Part shown: in pieces, positions 41,343-48,417 of the stretch
Position numbering within the stretch: position 1 is the stretch's first letter
How the letters are laid out: each line of letters starts with the position of its first letter
Assembly (NCBI RefSeq): GCF_000526775.1
Contig: NZ_JAGS01000001.1
Coordinates: 1,612,001-1,676,000 of the forward strand
Direction: 5' to 3'
DNA from: Ruminococcus albus AD2013
Lineage (GTDB): Bacteria > Bacillota > Clostridia > Oscillospirales > Ruminococcaceae
Length of the DNA: 64,000 bases
Translations under genes and position numbers: made by a program
The notes under the pieces: generated by a model
What the model saw: only the letters and a program-made list of their open reading frames with translations
Databases searched by the model: none
What the model was told of the DNA's origin: nothing

Positions 41343-43182
41343 AGTAAACACCTCCGCATTCGGGCTTTATTCCGCAGCCCGAACAGCCTTCCTTACAGTT
41401 TCTTGTAGTCTGTGCAAGATGGGCTTTTTTGTTCTCTCTCACAAGAAATTCGTGAGATACCAGATAATCCAGATGCGACCAGGGCGCCACCTCATCGTAG
41501 CTTCTCGTCCTGTTAGCGTAGAACGCCGTATCTATGCCCGTTTCCTCAAAGGCTTCCAGCCATTTGTCAAACTGAAAATGCTCGTCCCAGCTATCCATGT
41601 AACAGCCCTTTTTCCAAGCCGCATACACCGCCTTGCACACACGCCTGTCGCCCCTTGCCAGAACAGCCTCCAGCACCGAGGTATTTGAATAGTGCAGGCT
41701 AAGTTTTATCTTCTTGCTGGTCACAGCGGATTTCAGTATCTCCTGCTTGTGCTTTATCTGTTCTTCCGTCGCCTGAGGTTCAAACTCAAAGGGCGTGAAA
41801 GGCTTTGGCACAAAAGTCGCGGTCGATACCGCTATCTGCACCGACCGTCCCCGCTTCTCCTTGGGCGTTTCAAAATACAGCTGAAGTATCTTATCCGAAA
41901 GTTCCGCAATACCGCGGATATCATCGTCTGTCTCCGTGGGCTGACCCATCATGAAGTACAGCTTCACCTGAGTATACCCCCACTCGAAAGCCATCTTGCA
42001 GGTATTGATTATCTCGTCCTCGGTGATGTTCTTGTTTATAACGTCACGCAAACGCTGTGTTCCCGCCTCGGGAGCGAATGTCAGTCCGCTTTTTCGTACA
42101 GCTTGTATCCTTTCCAGAAGTTCCTCGTTAAAGCTGTCAAGTCTTAAAGACGGCAAAGCAAGATTAACATTCTCGCCGTCGGTATACTCCGAAAGGCTGA
42201 GAAGGAGCTCGTTTATCTTGGTATGGTCACTGGTGGAAAGTGACGAAAGCGACACTTCCTCATACCCCGTCTGTTCACACAGCGACTTAGTTTCATTCTT
42301 TATCGTATCGATATTCTTCTCACGGAAAGGTCTGTAAATAAATCCCGCCTGACAGAACCTGCATCCGCGGATACAGCCGCGAAGCACTTCCACCACCGAG
42401 CGGTCATGTACTATCTCGCTGAAAGGCACAACAAAGCTATCAGGGTAGTACACCTTGTCAAAATCCGCGATGATGCGCTTTTTTATACGTGCAGGTGCTT
42501 CGGGCACATTCGGGGTTATGCTCTTTACCGTGCCGTCCTCGTTGTAGTCAACGTCATAAAAGCTCGGCACATATATGCCCTCTATCTTCACAGCCTCCCG
42601 CAGAAATTCCTCTTTCGTAGGATTTGAGGGCTTCATCTTTTCGTATAGTCTCAGAAGTTCAAGGTTGACTTCCTCGCCCTCACCCAGTATAAACAGGTCA
42701 AAGAAATCCGACATAGGCTCGGGATTGCACACGCAGGGGCCTCCCCCCACAACCAGAGGTGTCAGTGATTTACGGTCTTTTGCCAGCACAGGCAGACCTG
42801 CAAGGTCGAGCATCTGCAAAACGTTATTGTACGATAATTCGTACTGTAAAGTAAACCCGATGAAATCGAAATCCTTTATGGGGTCAAGACTTTCCAGCCC
42901 GTACAGCGGTATATCATTCTCCCGCATAAGAGTCTCAAAGTCCTTTTCGGGCATGAACACTCTCTCGCACCACCAGTTGGGCACCTGATTTTTCAGCCCG
43001 TAGAGGATCTTCATACCAAGGTGAGACATACCCACATCGTAGGTATCGGGAAAGCAGAACGCAAATCGCACATCGACCTTGTCCCTGTCCTTGACAACAC
43101 TGCCTATCTCGCCGCCGATATAGCGTGCGGGTTTGGTGGCTTTAAGCAGTATCTTTTCGAGTTTGTTTTTTATCTCTTCCAT
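41317..43182 (-). CDS. B12-binding/radical SAM protein, TIGR03960 family (621 aa)
   Basis: An N-terminal B12-like region (FAFCFPDTYDVGMSHLGMKIL) is followed by the 4Fe-4S motif C-x3-C-x2-C in RGCIRGCRFCQAG. The family's EAGTQRLRDVINKNI and ExxFxPKPFTPFE-like segments are present (FVPKPFTPFEFEPQA). The C-terminus is Cys-rich (CKEGCSGCGIKPEC), probably for another cluster. Substrate not known. Strong ribosome site (GGGAGG). Paired with DUF2344. Confidence 0.92.
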   Translation of the reverse strand: MEEIKNKLEKILLKATKPARYIGGEIGSVVKDRDKVDVRFAFCFPDTYDVGMSHLGMKILYGLKNQVPNWWCERVFMPEKDFETLMRENDIPLYGLESLDPIKDFDFIGFTLQYELSYNNVLQMLDLAGLPVLAKDRKSLTPLVVGGGPCVCNPEPMSDFFDLFILGEGEEVNLELLRLYEKMKPSNPTKEEFLREAVKIEGIYVPSFYDVDYNEDGTVKSITPNVPEAPARIKKRIIADFDKVYYPDSFVVPFSEIVHDRSVVEVLRGCIRGCRFCQAGFIYRPFREKNIDTIKNETKSLCEQTGYEEVSLSSLSTSDHTKINELLLSLSEYTDGENVNLALPSLRLDSFNEELLERIQAVRKSGLTFAPEAGTQRLRDVINKNITEDEIINTCKMAFEWGYTQVKLYFMMGQPTETDDDIRGIAELSDKILQLYFETPKEKRGRSVQIAVSTATFVPKPFTPFEFEPQATEEQIKHKQEILKSAVTSKKIKLSLHYSNTSVLEAVLARGDRRVCKAVYAAWKKGCYMDSWDEHFQFDKWLEAFEETGIDTAFYANRTRSYDEVAPWSHLDYLVSHEFLVRENKKAHLAQTTRNCKEGCSGCGIKPECGGVYCGGKKTST

Positions 43183-43275
43183 ATATTACCTCCCGTAGCA
43201 GTCATGACCAACCGCACCACACAGAACATGGCGGTCTGTGGCTTTCTGTCCGATGAAAGCCTGATATTAAAAATA

Positions 43276-43304
43276 ATTATAACATACTCCGCCCCCAAAA
43301 TCAA
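43276..43304 (-). promoter_or_regulatory. Promoter of the radical SAM/DUF2344 operon
   Basis: TTGATT (43299-43304), 17 bp, TATAAT (43276-43281) on the minus strand. The gene starts about 90 nt downstream at 43182. Confidence 0.65.
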
Positions 43305-43512
43305 CTGCGAGATATTAATAAACATCTGCATGATATGAGGGTCATTTATACTTTCGCAGACTTTGTTGGTATAGTCGGATATTTGCCGTATTCATTGGTT
43401 TGCGTGTTTTCGCCCCTCAGCTGCGACTGCGTCGGCAGCGCCCTCGGGTCGAGAAATCGGATTCGCTATCGCTGTCCGATTTCGGGCGCGACAATAATTT
43501 ACGCAGATAGAA

Positions 43513-43628
43513 AGAGCGTGGACAGTCATTTTGTCCACGCTCTGAATGTCTTTATTGCCGCGCCTTTTTAGGCGGGAAGTTTCGCTGATTGTGGCTCCCC
43601 GCAAGCCTTTCGCGAAAGGCTTGAGCCA
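43513..43628. other. Hairpin-rich border of the mobilizable element
   Basis: No gene between 43305 and 43660. AGAGCGTGGACA (43513-43524) pairs perfectly with TGTCCACGCTCT (43532-43543). A 20-bp perfect palindrome centred on TCGCGA lies at 43603-43622, inside an outer TGGCTC/GAGCCA (43592-43597, 43623-43628). These may be recombinase-gene terminators or end structures of the element; the exact end is not defined. Confidence 0.45.
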
Positions 43629-43660
43629 ATGTTCACTAGCGATAAAGCACGAATACCGCC

Positions 43661-44188
43661 TTATGCGGCTTTTTTGCGCCTGTCGAAATCTCTGCCGTCA
43701 AGGACTAACCTTGATTTAACGACATTGAACCTGAAAATGATCTCGATCTCCTGCGTCCTGTGACCGCTGGATTTGTCTGGCTCATGGACTATTATCCGTT
43801 CGATCATTTCACGCAAGCTTTTAGGTGTCAGTTCGTCGATGTGCTTTATCTTCTTGACTAGCTCGATGAAATCGTGAATATCCGAGCATTTCTGCTCTTT
43901 ATCCTCAATGAACTTAGTGAGCTCTGCGACCTTGATCCTGAGCTGTTCCTGCTCATTCTCGTAGTTCTTGGACATCACTTCAAATCGAGCATCGCTGATC
44001 TTGTCCGAAACATTGTCCTCGTAGAGCCTTGTAAAAAACCTGTCCAGCTCAGCTATGCGCTTTTCAGACTTAGTAAGAAGTTTTTTCGCATTCTTGACTT
44101 CGCTCAGATATTCGGCATTTCTGCTGTCAATAGTTGTGCGAACGAACTCCTCTTCGTTTTTGGTGACTGTGTCGAGAATGCTGTTCAT
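43661..44188 (-). CDS. C-terminal part of the serine recombinase after an in-frame stop
   Basis: Coiled-coil and C-terminal part (SEKRIAELDRFFTRLYEDN, ISDARFEVMSKNYENEQ, IIVHEPDKSSGHRTQEIEI) that normally completes large serine recombinases. It is in the same frame as the N-terminal part at 44207-45292, separated by one TAA at 44207-44209. No ribosome site precedes its ATG at 44188, so separate translation is doubtful. Confidence 0.8.
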   Translation of the reverse strand: MNSILDTVTKNEEEFVRTTIDSRNAEYLSEVKNAKKLLTKSEKRIAELDRFFTRLYEDNVSDKISDARFEVMSKNYENEQEQLRIKVAELTKFIEDKEQKCSDIHDFIELVKKIKHIDELTPKSLREMIERIIVHEPDKSSGHRTQEIEIIFRFNVVKSRLVLDGRDFDRRKKAA

Positions 44189-44206
44189 TTCAGCGAGGAC
44201 GACCTG

Positions 44207-45292
44207 TTAGAGCACTACAGTGCGAATGTAATGCGCGGAGCATACCTTGCTGTCATACGAATAGCTCCCGCATTTAAAATGCTCGGTGCTTTTGCCCTCT
44301 TTCGAGTGGCGGCAGATGTACATCAGCTTGCCGCAGTCGGCACAGTAGACTATCCCTGAAAACGGGTTTATTTGATTAGTCTTCTGCTTGCGCCTTCTGT
44401 TTTTGCGTATCTCCTGAACTACGTCGAAATCCTGCTGGCTGATTATCGGCTCATGGGCGTTCTCGAAAATCATTCGGTCTTCAACCGGATTTGTCAGCGT
44501 CTTGTGGCACTTGTAGGACTTCTGGCGTGTCTTGAAATTCACGATCTTGCCAAGATATTCCTGCCTTTCAAGTATTCCCACAACCGACTTACAGTTCCAG
44601 CGATAAGGCTTTTCGCAGGTTATCTGACCTGTCGATCTCAGCTCATTATAAGCTGTTGGTCGAAGTATCTTCTCGTCTGTCAGGATATTTGCGATCTTCA
44701 TCGGACCGTAGCCCTCGATGCATAAACGAAATATCTTCTTCACAACAGGTGCGGTTTCTTCATCGATCACCCACTGATCTTTGTCATGCTCAGACTTCTT
44801 GTACCCATATGGTGCGATAGGTGACAAAGGTTTACCTGACATACCTTTCGCCTTGAATACCGCCTTAATCTTCTTAGAAGTGTCCCTAGCGTAAAAATCG
44901 TTGAAAACATTTCGGAACACCATCATGTCATTTTCGGACTTTTGAGTATCTACATTATCATTGATGGCAATGTATCGCACATCATGGTCAGGGAATATCA
45001 TTTCAATATATTGACCCGTGATTAGGTAATCTCTGCCTAATCTCGAAAGGTCTTTTGTTATAACCGTACCTATTTTTCTGTTCTCCATATCTCTGACCAT
45101 GCTCTGAAAATCGGGTCTGTCGAAATTCGTTCCCGACCAGCCGTCATCGACATAGAACTCGGTGTTATGGAAACCATTCTTCTTTGCGTAGTCCAGAAGC
45201 ATGGCTTTCTGATTTGTTATGCTATTGCTCTCGCCCTGCAAGTCATCGTCGTTGCTAAGGCGGCAATACAATGCTGTGATCTTGTCTTTCAT
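44207..45292 (-). pseudogene. Large serine recombinase, N-terminal and core parts; interrupted by TAA
   Basis: Catalytic resolvase domain with ALYCRLSNDD (Ser13), TKDLSRLGRDYL and GQYIEMIFP. The recombinase domain follows (GYKKSEHD...EETAPVVKKIFRLC), then a zinc ribbon (YCADCGKLMYIC...KCGSY...C) and HYIRTVVL just before a TAA at 44207-44209. The frame continues unbroken to 43661, giving a 543-codon gene with one nonsense codon. DNA contact residues before the stop are intact, but the coiled-coil tail needed for directionality would be lost. The start has a good ribosome site (GAGAGGA) and a perfect promoter. Its function is to excise and integrate the element if suppressed or otherwise translated. 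Confidence 0.85.
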
Positions 45293-45331
45293 TCATTCCT
45301 CTCTTTCCGACGATCACAGCGGATCATGTTA

Positions 45332-45360
45332 ATTATAGCACAAATGTTCGTGATTGTCAA
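45332..45360 (-). promoter_or_regulatory. Perfect sigma-A promoter of the recombinase gene with dyad motif
   Basis: TTGACA (45355-45360), 17 bp, TATAAT (45332-45337). The spacer contains GAACATTTGTGC (read on the minus strand, 45338-45349), a dyad close to the Gram-positive LexA box GAAC-N4-GTTC. The same motif sits in the relaxase promoter. Confidence 0.8.
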
Positions 45361-45407
45361 TACCAAATGTGCAATGACCCGCTGTTCCTTCGGATTATTA
45401 TATGCCG

Positions 45408-45602
45408 TTAAGACGACATCGCTTTGCATATCTCTTTTGTTACCAAACGCTGGAGCAGATCTTCCAGTGATTCTCCGCATTCAAGATCGAAGTAGGTCTT
45501 GACGATGTAGGTCGTGTGACCGATCTTGTACTCTCGCACCAAATTCAGCTCGTAGCTCGGGTTCTTCTGTTCTTCTTTTGTAAATGTTGTTTTCAAATTC
45601 AT
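45408..45602 (-). CDS. TnpW-family small transposon protein (64 aa)
   Basis: A short protein with NLVREYKIGHTTYIVKTYFD followed by ESLEDLLQRLV, matching the TnpW signature (IG-x-T-T-Y-x-V-x-x-x-F and a C-terminal helix). Its function is unknown; it is found in Tn4451-like elements. ATG 45602 is close to AGAGGAG (about 1-3 nt), the same tight spacing as the neighbouring accessory gene. Confidence 0.75.
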   Translation of the reverse strand: MNLKTTFTKEEQKNPSYELNLVREYKIGHTTYIVKTYFDLECGESLEDLLQRLVTKEICKAMSS

Positions 45603-45821
45603 TCTCCTCTCGTTTGAGAAGATGATGTTTTTGAAGTGGATCCGTTTTCCTGCCGTAAGGAGTGACGGCAGGTATTTGAAGATTTTACAAATAATTATCA
45701 AGGCTGATGAGACCCCGAATCTGTTCCCGAAACATTGTCAGCAATAGCATGGACGAACGGCTCCTGCCGACAGCGGATAATTGTGCATAGGTATCACCCG
45801 ACCTTTCCTTTACTCATTTAT

Positions 45822-46253
45822 TTACGCTGATTCGCTGCTGCCGTCTGAATGAACGACTTCGTCCGCTGATGCAGTTTCAGCCGCATTACTATTTTCTTCG
45901 GCAGACTGTTCTTCCTGCTTTTTAGCTTTAGCAGCTTCCTGTTCCTTCCGGTGCTTGGCAATAATATCATCGATGAACTCAACGCAGTCCTCATGCATGA
46001 ACATGAAATCGATGATCTCACCATATTTGTCCAGCGGCAGATCAACAGTCATTTTGCTCCTGAACTTCTTGCCGACTGCCTGATTAGTCACTATTTCGGC
46101 TTTCTCCAGTTCATCGGCAATTTCGGCATCGAGCTTCTTTTTAGCTGTCCGCATGGTTTTCATTTTATTTTGCAGCCGTGTCATCTCATCTTCATACTCT
46201 TTTGACTTCACAATTTTTTCTTCTGTTGTCAGCTTCTTGTTACTCAATGGCAT
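45822..46253 (-). CDS. Relaxosome accessory-like protein (143 aa)
   Basis: A helical, charged protein: KLTTEEKIVKSKEYEDEMTR and NKMKTMRTAKKKLDAEIADE form a coiled coil (about 8-60), then a short ordered part (VDLPLDKYGEIIDFMFMHED) and an Ala/Glu-rich acidic tail. It lies between the oriT and tnpW, where MobC- or DUF3847-like proteins that help the relaxase are often found. No firm family. Start ATG 46253 (MPLSNKK) after AAAGGAGA; the longer frame to 46370 runs into the oriT. Confidence 0.6.
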   Translation of the reverse strand: MPLSNKKLTTEEKIVKSKEYEDEMTRLQNKMKTMRTAKKKLDAEIADELEKAEIVTNQAVGKKFRSKMTVDLPLDKYGEIIDFMFMHEDCVEFIDDIIAKHRKEQEAAKAKKQEEQSAEENSNAAETASADEVVHSDGSSESA

Positions 46254-46372
46254 TCTCCTTTCCTTGATGGCAATTCTGCCCCTGCTGCATACGCAGCTAT
46301 TCGCATACGCGAAAGTTTGACAGGGCGATAAGTTTTGCGAATTTTTTATTCGATAGTCATTACCCACCATAA

Positions 46373-46418
46373 CCCCGTAGGGCGCACTTATACAAACTCT
46401 TCGAGTTTGAAGTGCGCC
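46373..46418 (-). other. Origin of transfer (oriT), RSF1010/MOB-Q-like
   Basis: On the minus strand CAAACTC-GAA-GAGTTTG (46393-46409) is followed by TATAAGTGCGCCCTACGGGG (46373-46392). RSF1010/R1162 oriT has an inverted repeat with a CGAAG loop followed by TAAGTGCGCCCT, where its relaxase cuts. GGCGCACTT/AAGTGCGCC (46381-46389, 46410-46418) forms an outer stem here. The nick is expected within the GTGCGCCC segment on the minus strand. It lies 150 nt after the relaxase stop. A separate hairpin (AGAGGGA/TCCCTCT) is at 46421-46438. Nothing else is seen in 46440-46568. Confidence 0.8.
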
Positions 46419-46568
46419 AAAGAGGGAAAACTCCCTCTCTGGACTCTCCCTTATGCAAGCGATACCGCTGGGGTGCCATACAGCACGTGTTTGAATATGC
46501 TGCTATAATTACCGCTTCGGCTTTTTGGACGGTGCAGATTTCTGTTGCGTATTACTCCGGTCGTCCCT

Positions 46569-47519
46569 TTAAGGGTTCTGTTTCCGAAACTGGGTAAGCA
46601 GACCAATAGCTTTTTCCTTTTCGGACTTCGGTATGAACAATTCGTACTTGTCCTTATTGTAGAAAATAAACTCACACGGCACACCTCGCTCCTGCAAGTA
46701 TTTCTCATATTGTTCCAGCACAGGCATTTTGTCATGTATTGCGAAAGCATCAGACACCTTGCAGCCGATATTGGATTCGATATAGTCAATAGTATCCTGC
46801 TTATGTTCTGCACGAATAGCCCGCATTTGCTGTTCAAGCTCTTGAATCTCGACTTCAAGATTGCGCCGCCTGATTCTTCTGTTCTTATTTCCCTTGTCGG
46901 TCTTGAAGCCCTTTCGCTCAACAGCGCAGACCTCGACACCCAGATGTATCTGCGGTAGGCGGTCAATTCCTTGCTCCTTGTAGCTTCGATGATCGACACG
47001 AGCATCCGAAACGAAATATAATTTGTGGTTACACCAATCCGCCCAACGCTCCCGCCACTCCAACAAAAGCTTTCGGACATTCCACGCTCGTTCCTTTTGG
47101 GTGAAACCAGATTTGTTGACCTTTCGCGTCGTCAGCAAAATATGGATGTGGGGATTTCCATCGTCCTTATCATGAATAGCAAAATCACAGCACATTCCCT
47201 TGCTGACAAAACACTGCTCGCAGAACTGTCTGACCAAATCAATCTGGTCTTCTCTCGACAGCTCCCTCGGTAATGCCGCATTGATACTCCGGGCGGTTTG
47301 GGAATTCTTGCGCTTTTCGACACACTCGGCAGCATTCCATAGTTTGGCTCTGCTGCTGTATTCGGGTGGCGCATTTGCAGGTAGCAATATCTCCTTATGG
47401 ACAACTTCATGCTTATTACGGTAGTCGTGGATCTTACCGTCACGCTCATTCTTGATCTTTTCACCTGCGATGTACGCGGCACTAGCTACACAACTTCCGC
47501 CACTCGTTCTAGTGACCAT
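46569..47519 (-). CDS. MobA/MobL-type relaxase (316 aa from ATG)
   Basis: Nicks oriT and pilots single-stranded DNA during mobilization. ASAAYIAGEKI and the HUH metal motif FAIHDKDDGNPHIHILL are clear, as is WNVRKLLLEWRERWADWCN. A coiled coil (RRRNLEVEIQELEQQMRAI) and C-terminal region follow. The conserved first strand AIYHFNVK is encoded in frame upstream of ATG 47519, but the codon where homologues have ATG is ATA (47547-47549), with a stop at 47550-47552 just beyond. Translation from 47519 would miss that strand. Either ATA is used or the gene is damaged. Confidence 0.85.
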   Translation of the reverse strand: MVTRTSGGSCVASAAYIAGEKIKNERDGKIHDYRNKHEVVHKEILLPANAPPEYSSRAKLWNAAECVEKRKNSQTARSINAALPRELSREDQIDLVRQFCEQCFVSKGMCCDFAIHDKDDGNPHIHILLTTRKVNKSGFTQKERAWNVRKLLLEWRERWADWCNHKLYFVSDARVDHRSYKEQGIDRLPQIHLGVEVCAVERKGFKTDKGNKNRRIRRRNLEVEIQELEQQMRAIRAEHKQDTIDYIESNIGCKVSDAFAIHDKMPVLEQYEKYLQERGVPCEFIFYNKDKYELFIPKSEKEKAIGLLTQFRKQNP

Positions 47520-47582
47520 TTTGACGTTGAAATGATATATTGCTTTTATCTACATTCTTTCTGTTTGGATCAATCTTAATAT

Positions 47583-47636
47583 GCACATACGTTCGATTAC
47601 ATAATAGATTATAGCACAGATGTTCTGATTTGTCGA
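47583..47636 (-). promoter_or_regulatory. Relaxase promoter with two LexA-like dyads
   Basis: TCGACA (47631-47636), 17 bp, TATAAT (47608-47613) on the minus strand. GAACATCTGTGC (47614-47625) lies in the spacer, and a second copy, GAACGTATGTGC (47583-47594), lies just downstream. Both match GAAC-N4-GTGC, like the recombinase promoter. Repression by LexA or an element repressor is inferred. Confidence 0.65.
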
Positions 47637-47725
47637 TAGTTTTCGGAACGTTTGTTTGAAATTTACAATTTCAATTCTGTATGAACTCGATTTATTAGGA
47701 GCCGATATTATCGTTCTCGGGTATA

Positions 47726-47757
47726 ACAAAAGTGCAGCAGATGTTTGTCTGCTGCAC
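47726..47757 (-). terminator. Terminator of the bacteriocin/ABC operon
   Basis: GTGCAGCAGA (47732-47741) pairs perfectly with TCTGCTGCAC (47748-47757); on the minus strand it is followed by TTTTGTT. It lies 26 nt beyond the ATPase stop. Confidence 0.8.
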
Positions 47758-47782
47758 GCACGTAAAATTTTATCTGGAACAG

Positions 47783-48415
47783 TTATTCATTTCCGATATT
47801 GATGATCCTATCACATTGATTTGCAACATACATATCGTGAGTAACTATTATCACGGTTTTGTCGTCTTCTTTATTGAGCTTTCTCAATGTTTTAATTACG
47901 ATATCTCTATTATTGGGATCTAAGGAGCCGGTAGGTTCATCAGCCAGAATATATTTGGAAGGCTTAAGAATAACTCTCGCTAGGGCAACTCGTTGCTGTT
48001 CGCCACCGCTGAGCTGATATATCTTCGCCTTTTCATATCCATCAAGACCTACCCTTTTAAGCGCATTCCTGATTAATTCTTTTTTGTTTCCTTTTGTAAA
48101 ACGTAAGGCTAGTTTCAAGTTATATTCTACGGTTTCCTCGTCTATCAACGCATAATTCTGAAAAAGATAGTTGAATTTATATCGTATTATTGATATTGCT
48201 TTATTACTTTGAGGAGTAATATCCGTGAAATCATCTATTGACACCCTACCTTTATCGACGGGCTCAAGAAGACCTATAATATTAAGAAGTGTACTTTTAC
48301 CACTTCCGCTTGCACCGATTATTGCAACAAATTCGCCGTCATTTATTGTTAGTGAGAAATTATCGTAGATCACTTTTCTGCCATATTTCTTGCATATCTT
48401 TTTTAATACTATCAT
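47783..48415 (-). CDS. Bacteriocin-type ABC transporter ATP-binding protein (210 aa)
   Basis: A complete small ABC ATPase: Walker A GASGSGKST, Q-loop YLFQNYALI, signature YQLSGGEQQRVALAR, Walker B YILADEPTGSLD and H-loop VTHDMY. Length and sequence fit the ATPases paired with bacteriocin-associated permeases (TIGR03608-like). It is 2 nt after the permease gene. It probably energises export of, or self-immunity to, the lactococcin-972-like peptide. Confidence 0.9.
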   Translation of the reverse strand: MIVLKKICKKYGRKVIYDNFSLTINDGEFVAIIGASGSGKSTLLNIIGLLEPVDKGRVSIDDFTDITPQSNKAISIIRYKFNYLFQNYALIDEETVEYNLKLALRFTKGNKKELIRNALKRVGLDGYEKAKIYQLSGGEQQRVALARVILKPSKYILADEPTGSLDPNNRDIVIKTLRKLNKEDDKTVIIVTHDMYVANQCDRIINIGNE

Positions 48416-48417
48416 AA

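Larger units (their letters stand above)
43661..47640 (-). mobile_element. Integrative mobilizable element core (serine recombinase, MOB-Q-type relaxase, oriT)
   Basis: A minus-strand block of a large serine recombinase, TnpW-like protein, accessory protein, RSF1010-like oriT and MobA/MobL relaxase, inserted between housekeeping genes and a bacteriocin operon. Gene content resembles Tn4451-type elements. Attachment sites were not identified, and the bacteriocin operon (47.8-51 kb) may be cargo. Confidence 0.75.

Noticed and set aside
46254..46370. N-terminal extension of the accessory protein to 46370
   Set aside because: The extra residues are low-complexity and their DNA lies between the oriT and a clear ribosome site at 46254-46262.
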